64,000 nt of DNA from GCA-2401735 sp051252095 (GCA_051252095.1 JBPOFK010000009.1:42830-106829), one strand, 5' to 3'. Shown: positions 16,341 to 25,131, counted from the stretch's first letter. Numbers and translations: made by a program. Notes: generated by a model not told the origin, from the letters alone.

Positions 16341-16417
16341 AGTGCGCTGATTTGAGTGGCCAAATTTAAACAAAGCCTTACTCAGCTTGCGGGCGCATAA
16401 TAAATCCTGCTAAAGCG
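16341..16417 (+). promoter_or_regulatory. SAM-II (SAM-alpha) riboswitch upstream of metZ
   Basis: The sequence matches the SAM-II architecture. P1 is UGCGCU (16343-16348) with GGCGCA (16392-16397). The conserved GAUUU follows P1. The tail UAAUAAAU (16398-16405) continues CCUGCUAAAG, with GCUAAA at 16409-16414. The structurally known Sargasso metX SAM-II has the same blocks in the same order (GCGCUGAUUU, then UGAUAAAU, then GCUAAA). GCGGG (16389-16393) can also pair with CCUGC (16406-16410) as the pseudoknot helix. The first loop contains an extra hairpin, GAGUGGC/GCC-UU-ACUC (16354-16360/16375-16383). SAM-II normally represses methionine genes, and metZ lies 81 nt downstream. Confidence 0.88.
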
Positions 16418-16428
16418 AGAGTTACAAG

Positions 16429-16465
16429 ACCCGTTTTAGCTGTAATAAGCTACAACGGGTTTTTT
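16429..16465 (+). terminator. Attenuator terminator of the SAM-II riboswitch
   Basis: The stem ACCCGTT (16429-16435) / AACGGGT (16454-16460) continues, after one mismatch, as TAGCT-type pairing (16437-16441 with 16448-16452), with a 6-nt loop and T6 (16460-16465). The 5' arm CGTTTTAGC (16432-16440) can instead pair with GCTAAAGCG (16409-16417) of the aptamer, over 9 bp with one G-U. The terminator and antiterminator are therefore mutually exclusive. It lies 33 nt before metZ. Confidence 0.85.
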
Positions 16466-16498
16466 AATGGTCAAAAGATTAATAAAAGAGAACAGCGA

Positions 16499-17680
16499 AT
16501 GACAAATCAATATCACCCAGAAACCATTAGTGTAAGAGCGGGGAATGCGCCAACTGAGTTAGGTGAGAACTCGGAAGCTATTTTTTTGAATTCCAGCTTT
16601 CGATTTGAAAGTGCAGCGCAAGCGGCCGCAAGATTTGGTGGAGATGAACCAGGGAATATTTATTCACGGTTTACGAATCCAACGGTGACTGCGTTTCAAG
16701 ACAAACTAGCAGCAATGGAGGGCGCAGAGCAATGTGTTGCTACAGCTAGTGGTATGTCTGCAATATTGGCATGTGTTATGGGTGTGTGCTCAGCAGGAGA
16801 TCACGTTGTGGCATCTCAGAGCTTGTTCGGTACTTCAGTACAGTTATTTACGAATATTTTGAAACGGTGGGGGCTGGAGGTAACGTTGGTTTCTTTGACT
16901 GACGTTGATGCATGGCAAGCAGCGACACAAGCAAATACCAAACTTCTTTTTGTGGAAACACCATCTAACCCATTAACTGAAGTATGTGATATCCAGACTT
17001 TGGCAAATATCGCGCATGGTGTTGATGCCCATTTAGTCGTCGACAATTGCTTTTGTACGCCTGTTATTCAAAAACCATTAGATTTAGGTGCTGATATAAT
17101 TATTCACTCGGCAACAAAGTACATTGATGGGCAAGGGCGGTGCTTAGGTGGCGCTGTGCTGGGTTCTAAAGTGCTGATGGAACCTGTGTATGGCTTTTTG
17201 CGCACTGCTGGCGTTACGATGAGTGCTTTTAATGCATGGGTCTTTTTGAAAGGACTAGAAACACTACCAATTCGAATGGAAGCGCATGCACGTAAAGCCC
17301 TTGCATTAGCAACATGGTTAGAATCACAATCGCAGGTAGCCCGCGTTTTTTACCCAGGACTTAAGTCGCATCCACAGCATGCACTAGCCATGCAACAGCA
17401 GAACAGCGGTGGAGGAATTGTTAGTTTCGAAGTGAAGGCAAAGCTAGGTCAAACTGAACAGGATGCCGCATGGGCGTTGATTGATGCAACGAAATTGATG
17501 TCTATCACGGCTAATTTAGGTGATGCTAAAACGACCATTACACACCCAGCCACAACAACACATAGTCGAGTGAGTGCGGAAGCAAGAATGGCGTCTGGAG
17601 TGAAAGATAGTCTGATCCGGATTGCAGTAGGACTAGAGCATGAGGACGATTTAAAAGCTGATTTAGCATTACTTACTTAA
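16499..17680 (+). CDS. metZ: O-succinylhomoserine sulfhydrylase
   Basis: 393 residues, a Cys/Met-metabolism PLP enzyme. The PLP lysine is Lys207 in HSATKYIDGQGRCLGGAV. The N-terminal ISVRAGNAPTELGENSEAIFLNSSFRF and the C-terminal HSRVSAEARMASGVKDSLIRIAVGLEH segments are typical of MetZ rather than of cystathionine synthase. It makes homocysteine directly from O-succinylhomoserine and sulfide, tying methionine synthesis to the sulfate-assimilation genes at 39561-44874. It is preceded by a SAM-II riboswitch and followed by a strong terminator, so it is probably its own transcription unit. Confidence 0.93.
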   Translation: MTNQYHPETISVRAGNAPTELGENSEAIFLNSSFRFESAAQAAARFGGDEPGNIYSRFTNPTVTAFQDKLAAMEGAEQCVATASGMSAILACVMGVCSAGDHVVASQSLFGTSVQLFTNILKRWGLEVTLVSLTDVDAWQAATQANTKLLFVETPSNPLTEVCDIQTLANIAHGVDAHLVVDNCFCTPVIQKPLDLGADIIIHSATKYIDGQGRCLGGAVLGSKVLMEPVYGFLRTAGVTMSAFNAWVFLKGLETLPIRMEAHARKALALATWLESQSQVARVFYPGLKSHPQHALAMQQQNSGGGIVSFEVKAKLGQTEQDAAWALIDATKLMSITANLGDAKTTITHPATTTHSRVSAEARMASGVKDSLIRIAVGLEHEDDLKADLALLT

Positions 17681-17698
17681 TAAGTAATTGATTTGAAA

Positions 17699-17725
17699 AC
17701 GGGGCGCTTGGTAGCCCCGTTTTTT
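17699..17725 (+). terminator. Rho-independent terminator after metZ
   Basis: A 7-bp G+C-rich stem ACGGGGC (17699-17705) / GCCCCGT (17714-17720) with an 8-nt loop runs into T6 (17720-17725). It begins 19 nt after the metZ stop and separates metZ from gyrA. Confidence 0.92.
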
Positions 17726-17860
17726 ATTGTAATAATTACGTAAAAAACTGCTCTAGCAAGTTAAACATGTTAAAATTTAGCAGTTAAATATCTTATAAAA
17801 ATGCGCTTATAAAAAGTTGCAATCTCATCATACAAAAACGAAACAATGACGGAATAAATC

Positions 17861-20407
17861 ATGGATCAATTCGCTAAAGAAACCCTGCCTATCAGTTTGG
17901 AAGATGAAATGCGTCGTTCTTATCTTGATTACGCTATGAGCGTGATTGTTGGTAGGGCTTTACCAGATGTTCGTGATGGATTGAAGCCCGTGCATAGACG
18001 TGTGCTGTTTGCTATGCATGAGCTAAATAATGACTTTAACAAGCCATATAAAAAGTCTGCACGTATTGTAGGTGATGTGATTGGTAAATACCACCCGCAT
18101 GGTGACACGGCAGTGTATGACACGATTGTCCGTATGGCGCAGGACTTTTCTTTGCGCTACATGTTAGTCGATGGGCAAGGTAACTTTGGTTCTGTCGATG
18201 GCGATAATGCTGCCGCGATGCGATACACCGAAATCCGCATGTCAAAAATCGCACATGAGTTACTAGCAGATATTGAAAAAGAAACCGTTGATTTTGGCCC
18301 TAATTATGATGGTTCAGAAAATGAGCCACTCATTATGCCAGCCCGAATACCTAATTTGTTGATTAACGGTAGTTCAGGCATTGCGGTCGGGATGGCGACG
18401 AATATTCCGCCACACAATCTGAATGAAGTGTTAGATGCTTGTTTAGCTTTACTTAAAGACTCTGACATTTCAATCGAAGACTTGATTGATTTAATGCCAG
18501 CGCCAGATTTTCCGACTGCAGGTATTATCTATGGCACTACTGGTGTTAAAGAAGGCTATCGCACGGGGCGTGGTCGCGTTGTTATGCGTGGGCGTACTCA
18601 TTTTGAAGATATGGATAAAGGTGGCGGGCGTCAGTCGATTATCATTGATGAGTTACCGTATCAAGTTAACAAAAAAACGCTGATTGAGAAAATTGCAGAA
18701 CTTGTTAATGATAAGAAAATAGAAGGTATTTCTGATCTGCGTGATGAATCTGATAAAGCAGGTATGCGTGTAGTGATTGAATTAAAGCGTGGCGAAGTAC
18801 CAGAAGTGATACTGAACAATCTCTACAAACAAACGCAGTTACAAGATACATTTGGTATGAATATGGTTGCCTTGATTGATGGGCAGCCTCGATTACTCAA
18901 TCTTAAACAAATTCTGGAAGCATTTTTGCGTCACAGACGTGAAGTGATTACACGACGTACAGTGTTTGAGTTAAGAAAAGCACGTGATCGTGGTCATGTA
19001 TTAGAGGGCCTTGCTGTTGCATTGGCCAACGTGGATGAAATGATTGCGATTATCAAGGCGGCACCAACGCCGCCAGAGGCTAAGCAGCAATTGATGTTAC
19101 AAGCATGGCACTCGCCTGTAGTCGAGGAAATGCTGAAACGTGCAGCAATGGAGGCATCAAGACCAGAAGGTCTGTCAGTGGACTTTGGATTAACCCCTGA
19201 CGGTTATAAGCTTTCTGATACTCAGGCGCAAGAAATATTACAAATGCGCTTGCAGCGCCTTACAGGTCTTGAGCAAGATAAAGTTGTAAGTGAATACAAG
19301 GAAATTATGGATGTGATTGCTGACTTGTTGGACATTTTAGCAACACCAGCACGTGTAACCACCATGATTACAGAAGAAATGGCTGCAATTGGGCAACAAT
19401 TTGGCGATAAGCGTCGCAGTGAAATTGTAGAAAATACACAAGATTTATCACTAGAAGACTTAATTACACCGCAAGATGTCGTGGTGACATTGTCGCATAC
19501 TGGCTACGTTAAATCTCAGCTGTTAGAAGAGTACCGTGCGCAACGCCGTGGCGGCAGAGGTAAACAAGCAGCGCCTACGAAAGAGGATGACTTTATTGAT
19601 AAGTTGTTTGTGGCGAATACGCATGACTACATATTATGTTTTAGTAGCTTAGGCCAAGTGTACTGGTTAAAAGTGTATGAAGTGCCGCAGGGAAGTCGCA
19701 TTGGTCGCGGCAAGCCAATTGTGAATTTATTTCCTTTGGCAGAAGATGAAAAAATTAACGCCATACTCCCGGTTAAGGAATTTACAGATAATGAGTTTAT
19801 CTTTATGACAACAGCTAAGGGAACAGTTAAGAAAACGGCATTGTCAGAATTTTCTAAACCACGTAAGTCAGGCATTATTGCGATTAAGCTTGATGAAGAT
19901 GACTTCTTGATTGGAGCAGAAATCACTAACGGCGAGAATGACATTGTTTTAGTCTCCGATGCTGGTAAAGCAGTTTGGTTTAGTGAAGACAATGTGCGAC
20001 CTATGGGGCGTGCAACGCGAGGTGTCCGTGGAATGAGGCTTGGATCTAACCAGCAAGTATTGTCATTGTTGATAGCAGAAGATGATCAGCAATCAGTATT
20101 GGTGGCGACTGAAAATGGTTACGGAAAACGCACAGTATTAAAAGATTTCCGTCGTTCCGGACGTGGTACACAGGGTGTTAAGGCAATTGCCATTAGTGAA
20201 CGTAATGGTTCAGCAGTTGCTGCTCGTTTAGTCAGTGCTGATGATGAAATTATGCTCATTACCACAGGCGGTGTACTCATTCGTACACGTGTGAATGAAA
20301 TAAGAGATATGGGGCGTGCTGCACAAGGTGTAACCCTCATTAATTTGGATAAGGGTGAGAAATTATCTGGATTAGAAAAGGTTGTTGAAACGGATGAAGA
20401 AGAGTAG
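17861..20407 (+). CDS. gyrA: DNA gyrase subunit A
   Basis: 848 residues. The breakage-reunion domain includes the catalytic Tyr122 (AAAMRYTEIRMSKIA). The quinolone-region residues are Thr83 and Asp87 in HPHGDTAVYD; Thr83 is natural in several proteobacteria where E. coli has Ser. The GyrA box QRRGGRGK (about 560) starts the beta-pinwheel C-terminal domain, separating it from the ParC at 32702. It introduces negative supercoils with GyrB, which is not in the window. gyrA starts the conserved gyrA-serC-pheA-hisC order; serC begins 8 nt after its stop. Confidence 0.98.
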   Translation: MDQFAKETLPISLEDEMRRSYLDYAMSVIVGRALPDVRDGLKPVHRRVLFAMHELNNDFNKPYKKSARIVGDVIGKYHPHGDTAVYDTIVRMAQDFSLRYMLVDGQGNFGSVDGDNAAAMRYTEIRMSKIAHELLADIEKETVDFGPNYDGSENEPLIMPARIPNLLINGSSGIAVGMATNIPPHNLNEVLDACLALLKDSDISIEDLIDLMPAPDFPTAGIIYGTTGVKEGYRTGRGRVVMRGRTHFEDMDKGGGRQSIIIDELPYQVNKKTLIEKIAELVNDKKIEGISDLRDESDKAGMRVVIELKRGEVPEVILNNLYKQTQLQDTFGMNMVALIDGQPRLLNLKQILEAFLRHRREVITRRTVFELRKARDRGHVLEGLAVALANVDEMIAIIKAAPTPPEAKQQLMLQAWHSPVVEEMLKRAAMEASRPEGLSVDFGLTPDGYKLSDTQAQEILQMRLQRLTGLEQDKVVSEYKEIMDVIADLLDILATPARVTTMITEEMAAIGQQFGDKRRSEIVENTQDLSLEDLITPQDVVVTLSHTGYVKSQLLEEYRAQRRGGRGKQAAPTKEDDFIDKLFVANTHDYILCFSSLGQVYWLKVYEVPQGSRIGRGKPIVNLFPLAEDEKINAILPVKEFTDNEFIFMTTAKGTVKKTALSEFSKPRKSGIIAIKLDEDDFLIGAEITNGENDIVLVSDAGKAVWFSEDNVRPMGRATRGVRGMRLGSNQQVLSLLIAEDDQQSVLVATENGYGKRTVLKDFRRSGRGTQGVKAIAISERNGSAVAARLVSADDEIMLITTGGVLIRTRVNEIRDMGRAAQGVTLINLDKGEKLSGLEKVVETDEEE

Positions 20408-20415
20408 GGATATTG

Positions 20416-21486
20416 ATGCAACCAATTTTTAATTTTTCAGCTGGTCCTGCTGTCTTACCAAAAGCAGTCTTGCAACGTGCACAATCAGAAATGCTTGATT
20501 GGCATGGAAGTGCTATGTCTGTCATGGAGATGTCACATCGTGGAAAAGAGTTTTTAAGTATATTAGCAAAAGCAGAAGCGGATTTTCGCGCTTTATTAGG
20601 TGTGCCAAGTAACTATAGTGTTTTGTTTTTGCAAGGTGGTGCTATTGCTGAAAATGTCATGATTCCACTGAACCTATTAAACGGTAAAAGTGCAGATTAC
20701 GCGATTACGGGAAGTTGGAGCCAACGCAGTGCTGATGAAGCAAAGGCTATTGGTGATATCAATATCGCTATAGAAAGCAAGCCATACACTTATGTCCCTG
20801 ACTTCGCTAGCTGGCAATTAAATAAAGACGCTTCTTATTTGCATATTTGTACCAATGAAACGATTAATGGCGTTGAGTTTAATGCACTGCCAGATACTGG
20901 AGAAGTGCCCATTGTTGCTGACATGTCTTCGCATATCTTATCAAGAAAAATTGATGTGACGCAATATGGTGTGATTTACGCGGGGGCACAAAAGAACATT
21001 GGGCCAGCAGGCTTGTGTCTTGTGATTGTGCGAAATGATTTGCTTGGTCTTGCATCAGCACTAACGCCAGGTGTATTCAATTGGAAAATGCAAGCTGAAA
21101 ACCAAAGCATGATTAATACACCGCCAACTTATGCGATTTATATTGCTGGGCTTGTATTCGAATGGCTCATTGAACAAGGTGGTGTTGAAGCGATTGAAAA
21201 AACTAACACCCTAAAAGCCCAATTACTGTATGAGTATATTGATTCAACAGATTTTTACGCAAATCCTGTTGCAATAAAGAATCGTTCTCGTATGAATATA
21301 CCGTTTACTTTAAAAGATGAATCACTTAATGCAGCATTTTTGGCCGGTGCAGAGGAGAATGGCTTGCTGCAATTAAAAGGGCATCGCTCTGTGGGTGGCA
21401 TGCGTGCTAGTATATACAATGCAATGCCTCTTGAAGGTGTGCAGGCCTTAGTTAGTTATATGAAAAATTTCGAGAAAACACATTAA
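20416..21486 (+). CDS. serC: Phosphoserine aminotransferase
   Basis: 356 residues from ATG 20416, chosen because AGGGA (20406-20410) lies 5 nt upstream; a TTG directly before it is also in frame. It starts MQPIFNFSAGPAVLPKAVL, and the PLP lysine is Lys193 in AGAQKNIGPAG. It converts 3-phosphohydroxypyruvate to phosphoserine in serine synthesis and can serve in pyridoxine synthesis. It sits 8 nt after gyrA, in the supraoperon that links serine and aromatic amino acid synthesis. Confidence 0.97.
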   Translation: MQPIFNFSAGPAVLPKAVLQRAQSEMLDWHGSAMSVMEMSHRGKEFLSILAKAEADFRALLGVPSNYSVLFLQGGAIAENVMIPLNLLNGKSADYAITGSWSQRSADEAKAIGDINIAIESKPYTYVPDFASWQLNKDASYLHICTNETINGVEFNALPDTGEVPIVADMSSHILSRKIDVTQYGVIYAGAQKNIGPAGLCLVIVRNDLLGLASALTPGVFNWKMQAENQSMINTPPTYAIYIAGLVFEWLIEQGGVEAIEKTNTLKAQLLYEYIDSTDFYANPVAIKNRSRMNIPFTLKDESLNAAFLAGAEENGLLQLKGHRSVGGMRASIYNAMPLEGVQALVSYMKNFEKTH

Positions 21487-21499
21487 ATAATAACTTTAA

Positions 21500-22582
21500 A
21501 TGTCTGATTTATTAAAAAAATATAGAGAAGAGATTGATGCAATTGATGCACAAATACTCAATCTGGTAAATGAGCGTGCTAAGCTTGCGCGCAAGATTGG
21601 GCATGTCAAAGAAGATGGTGTTATTTACCGCCCGGAACGTGAAGCACAGGTGTTGCGAACCATGCAAGAATGTAATACGGGCCCACTTTCCAGCGAGGCT
21701 GTTAGCAATATTTTTCGTGCAGTGATGTCAAATTGCCGTGCTCTAGAAAAAGAACTTTCAATTGCTTTTCTTGGGCCACTTGGGACATATACAGAAGAAG
21801 CTGCCTTAAAGCAGTTTGGATTAGGCCGGAATGCGATTGTTTGTGGCACGATTGATGAGGTATTTCGTACGCTAGAAGCGGATCAGGCGGATTATGCTGT
21901 CGTGCCTGTAGAAAACTCTACAGAAGGCGCTGTTGGTTTAACTTTAGATTTGTTGCTATCTAGTACATTAAAAATATGTGGCGAGGTCACATTGCCTATA
22001 CACCATTGTTTGCTTTCAAAGCAAACAGATATCAATAAGATATCGCATGTATTTTCACATGGACAATCCTTGTCGCAGTGTCATGAGTGGCTTAATAGAA
22101 CGCTACCAACCGTACAAAGAGAAGCCGTTACGAGCAATGCTTATGCCGCACAAATGATACATGATCTTGTTTCAACCGATGGTACATTTGCAGCTGCAAT
22201 CGCAAGTAAGCGGGCAGCAGAGCTGTTTGAATTAAATGTACTTGCTGAAAACATAGAAGATGACCCAAAAAACACCACACGATTTTTAGTGTTAAGTAAG
22301 CATGATGTGGCGGCATCGGGGCAAGATAAAACATCATTGGCATTAAGTACAAAAAACAAACCTGGCGCAATGGTTGATTTATTAGAACCATTAGCACGCT
22401 TAGGCGTCAGTATGACAAAATTAGAGTCTAGGCCATCAAAACAAGGCTTATGGGACTACGTATTCTTTATTGATATAGAGGGACATCAATCTGACGTAAA
22501 GGTAAATGCAGCGATAGAAGAATTAAAACAACGTGCTTCTGTTGTAAAGGTTCTTGGTTCATACCCTGTTGCGGTAGTTTAA
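21500..22582 (+). CDS. pheA: Bifunctional chorismate mutase/prephenate dehydratase (P-protein)
   Basis: 360 residues in three parts. An AroQ-type chorismate mutase occupies about 1-88 (IDAIDAQILNLVNERAKLARKIG). The prephenate dehydratase covers about 93-270 (AFLGPLGTYTEEAALKQFG, VVPVENSTEGAVGLTLDLL, TRFLVLSK). A C-terminal ACT domain with the ESRPSKQGLWDYVFF motif (about 310-325) is the phenylalanine-binding feedback site. It turns chorismate into phenylpyruvate. It lies 13 nt after serC and 6 nt before hisC. Confidence 0.97.
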   Translation: MSDLLKKYREEIDAIDAQILNLVNERAKLARKIGHVKEDGVIYRPEREAQVLRTMQECNTGPLSSEAVSNIFRAVMSNCRALEKELSIAFLGPLGTYTEEAALKQFGLGRNAIVCGTIDEVFRTLEADQADYAVVPVENSTEGAVGLTLDLLLSSTLKICGEVTLPIHHCLLSKQTDINKISHVFSHGQSLSQCHEWLNRTLPTVQREAVTSNAYAAQMIHDLVSTDGTFAAAIASKRAAELFELNVLAENIEDDPKNTTRFLVLSKHDVAASGQDKTSLALSTKNKPGAMVDLLEPLARLGVSMTKLESRPSKQGLWDYVFFIDIEGHQSDVKVNAAIEELKQRASVVKVLGSYPVAVV

Positions 22583-22588
22583 TTCATC

Positions 22589-23695
22589 ATGAATATGTCA
22601 AATCTAGCCCCTGACTATATCCGAGCTATTGCTCCTTACCAAGGTGGAAAGCCTATCTCAGAGATTGCCAGAGCGTTTGGCATTAATGAAAAAGACATCG
22701 TAAAACTGGCTTCAAACGAAAACCCTTTGGGAATAAGCCCTAAAGCACAGTTGGCAATCGAAGAGGCTAGCGCCGATATAGCACGTTATCCAGATGGGAA
22801 TGCTTTTATGCTGCGCGAAGCGGTACGACAGAAATTTAACGTCGCGTCAGAACAAATCGTGTTCGGCAATGGATCTAATGATATCTTAGAGCTATGCGCA
22901 CGCGCATTTTTACAGCAGGGTGATGAAGTTATTTTTTCACAACATGCTTTCGCTGTTTATTCTCTCGTTACGCAAGCAGTAGGCGCTAAAGGCGTAGTCG
23001 TGCCTGCAAAAGCGTTTGCACATGACTTGGACGGGTTTATTAAAGCGGTTACCGATAAAACTCGATTGATTTTTATTGCGAATCCAAATAATCCAACGGG
23101 TACGCTGATTGATAAGTTAATATTGCAAGCTTTTCTGCAAAAAGTGCCAAAGAACATACTAGTTGTTTTAGATGAAGCGTACGATGAATATTTGTCTACT
23201 GATGATAAATCGGAAGCAATTGATTGGTTAGGTAAATATAGTAATTTAATTATTTCACGCACTTTTTCAAAAGCTTACGGTCTAGCAGGCTTACGTGTTG
23301 GTTTTGGATTAATGCAGGCTGAAATCGCTGACATTCTGAATCGGGTGCGACAGCCGTTTAATGTTAATTCGATTGCGCAAGCGGCTGCGACTGCCTCACT
23401 GGCGGATGATGATTTTGTTGCGCGTAGCTATGCCGCTAACCAAGCAGGCATGCTCCAATTGACACAAGGATTTGACCAGTTAGGCTTAAATTACATTGGT
23501 TCATATGCCAACTTTATTAGTTTTAAGATAAAAAATGCGAATACAGTAAATCAAAAATTACTAGAAAGCGGCATTATTGTTCGCCCAGTGGCTAATTACG
23601 AGATGCCAGATTACTTACGCGTGAGTATTGGACTTTTTTCTGAAAATCAGCGCTTTTTAGAAGTGCTAGCAACCATATTAAAAAATAATGACTGA
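22589..23695 (+). CDS. hisC: Histidinol-phosphate/aromatic aminotransferase
   Basis: 368 residues, a class I/II PLP aminotransferase. The PLP lysine is Lys228 in SRTFSKAYGLAGLRVGFG. SNENPLG near residue 41 and FIANPNNPTGT near 157 are typical of HisC. An in-frame ATG at 22595 is an alternative start. In this aromatic gene cluster it is usually the HisC copy that acts on aromatic keto acids as well as imidazole acetol phosphate; substrate breadth is inference from context. Its last 8 nt overlap the next gene. Confidence 0.93.
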   Translation: MNMSNLAPDYIRAIAPYQGGKPISEIARAFGINEKDIVKLASNENPLGISPKAQLAIEEASADIARYPDGNAFMLREAVRQKFNVASEQIVFGNGSNDILELCARAFLQQGDEVIFSQHAFAVYSLVTQAVGAKGVVVPAKAFAHDLDGFIKAVTDKTRLIFIANPNNPTGTLIDKLILQAFLQKVPKNILVVLDEAYDEYLSTDDKSEAIDWLGKYSNLIISRTFSKAYGLAGLRVGFGLMQAEIADILNRVRQPFNVNSIAQAAATASLADDDFVARSYAANQAGMLQLTQGFDQLGLNYIGSYANFISFKIKNANTVNQKLLESGIIVRPVANYEMPDYLRVSIGLFSENQRFLEVLATILKNND

Positions 23696-24773
23696 ATACG
23701 AGAAACAACAATTTGAGAAGCTGGCTACGGACGATGTTCGCATTGTTCAAGTTAAAGAGTTAATTAAGCCAGTTGAACTCATTGAAAAACTAAAAGAAAG
23801 TACAACAAGTACAAATAATATAATAGCAACTCGTTTAGCTGTTCATAAAGTGCTTCATGGCGAAGATGATCGTTTGCTTGTTGTTGTCGGACCATGTTCT
23901 ATTCATGACACGAATGCTGGGCTAGAGTATGCGCGCCGGTTACTGGAAATACGAAAAAACTTATCAGACGATTTGTTGATTGTCATGCGCGTGTATTTTG
24001 AAAAACCAAGAACAACTGTTGGTTGGAAGGGCTTGATTAATGATCCAAAATTAGACGGGACTTATGACATTAATTTGGGTCTCGAAAAGGCACGTCAGTT
24101 TTTGCTAGATGTGAATGAGCTAGGCATGCCTGCAGGAATGGAATTCCTAGATACGATTACACCACAGTATACAGCTGATTTAGTGAGCTGGGGTGCAATC
24201 GGGGCACGTACAACAGAGTCTCAAGTACATCGAGAACTAGCATCAGGTCTCTCTTGTCCAGTCGGTTTTAAGAACGGAACGGATGGCGGTGTTAGAGTTG
24301 CCATTGATGCAATTAAAACGGCTAGCAGCCCGCATCGTTTTTTGTCTGTAACAAAGCAAGGTGAGTCCGCTATTATAGTGACAACAGGGAATGAAGATTG
24401 TCATGTTATTTTACGCGGTGGAAAAACACCAAACTATGAAGCAGAACATGTTAATGATGTGAGTAGATTGCTCTCAGCCGCCGAGCTGCCACAACGATTA
24501 ATGATTGATTGTAGTCATGCGAACAGTCAAAAAATTTATGAGCGTCAAATACAAGTGGCTGATGACATAGCGCGACAAGTTTCAAATGGCGATGATCGTA
24601 TTGCAGGCGTGATGGTTGAGTCACATTTAAAGGCGGGAAAACAAGCTTATGCTCCAGGATGTGAGCTTGAATATGGCAAATCGATTACAGATGCTTGTCT
24701 TGGTTGGGAAGATACGGAAGTATTATTGAATAACTTGGCATCCGCAGTGAGAACAAGACGCAAAAAACAATAG
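23688..24773 (+). CDS. 3-deoxy-7-phosphoheptulonate synthase (DAHP synthase, AroG/F/H class)
   Basis: 361 residues, the type I alpha DAHP synthase length. Motifs: VVGPCSIHD (about 64-72), EKPRTTVGWKGLINDP, AGMEFLDTITPQY, GARTTESQVHRELASGLS, PVGFKNGTDG and MIDCSHANS. It condenses phosphoenolpyruvate with erythrose-4-phosphate, the first step of the shikimate pathway. Which aromatic amino acid inhibits it cannot be read with confidence. It overlaps hisC by 8 nt, so translational coupling is likely, and it is followed by a terminator. In many relatives tyrA-aroA-cmk-rpsA follow hisC instead. Confidence 0.95.
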   Translation: MTEYEKQQFEKLATDDVRIVQVKELIKPVELIEKLKESTTSTNNIIATRLAVHKVLHGEDDRLLVVVGPCSIHDTNAGLEYARRLLEIRKNLSDDLLIVMRVYFEKPRTTVGWKGLINDPKLDGTYDINLGLEKARQFLLDVNELGMPAGMEFLDTITPQYTADLVSWGAIGARTTESQVHRELASGLSCPVGFKNGTDGGVRVAIDAIKTASSPHRFLSVTKQGESAIIVTTGNEDCHVILRGGKTPNYEAEHVNDVSRLLSAAELPQRLMIDCSHANSQKIYERQIQVADDIARQVSNGDDRIAGVMVESHLKAGKQAYAPGCELEYGKSITDACLGWEDTEVLLNNLASAVRTRRKKQ

Positions 24774-24791
24774 TCGTTAAGGATAGTCAAC

Positions 24792-24817
24792 AAAGCGTCC
24801 CAAGAGGGCGCTTTTTT
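24792..24817 (+). terminator. Rho-independent terminator after the DAHP synthase gene
   Basis: The stem AAAGCG-(T)-CCC (24792-24801) pairs with GGGCGCTTT (24806-24814) around an AAGA tetraloop, with one bulged T, and runs into T6 (24812-24817). It closes the gyrA-to-DAHP synthase unit before the pqq operon. Confidence 0.88.
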
Positions 24818-24963
24818 ATTTTTTCTGATGGGCATTAAGCATCATGAAAATCACTAGCAGTAACTCATTGTAGCTTGCAGGGGTGTTTTGAAACCAATGC
24901 GTACCATAGCAATCAGATTAATAAGATCATTTAATATTAACAACATAATAGAGGAGAGTAGTG

Positions 24964-25035
24964 ATGTGGACAACACCAGCAATGACTGAAATGCGCTTTG
25001 GATTTGAAGTAACAATGTACATACTGAATAAGTAA
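24964..25035 (+). CDS. pqqA: PQQ precursor peptide PqqA (23 aa)
   Basis: A 24-codon frame including stop, ATG at 24964 and TAA at 25033-25035. It reads MWTTPAMTEMRFG, then FEVTMY, then ILNK. The required Glu15 and Tyr19 sit in the EVTMY motif (E-x3-Y). These two residues are cross-linked by PqqE and become the PQQ skeleton. A GAGGAG Shine-Dalgarno lies about 8 nt upstream. The short peptide with an N-terminal MWTTPA is the form I know from Methylophilaceae. It is followed by a 96-nt gap and then pqqB. Confidence 0.96.
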   Translation: MWTTPAMTEMRFGFEVTMYILNK

Positions 25036-25131
25036 TCAACACTCAGCGACTGTCGTAAAAATAGTCTAATTCCATATTTTTATGCGCAAAACAGCGTAAA
25101 ATTTAATTTTTAGTAAAGTAAGTAAATTATC

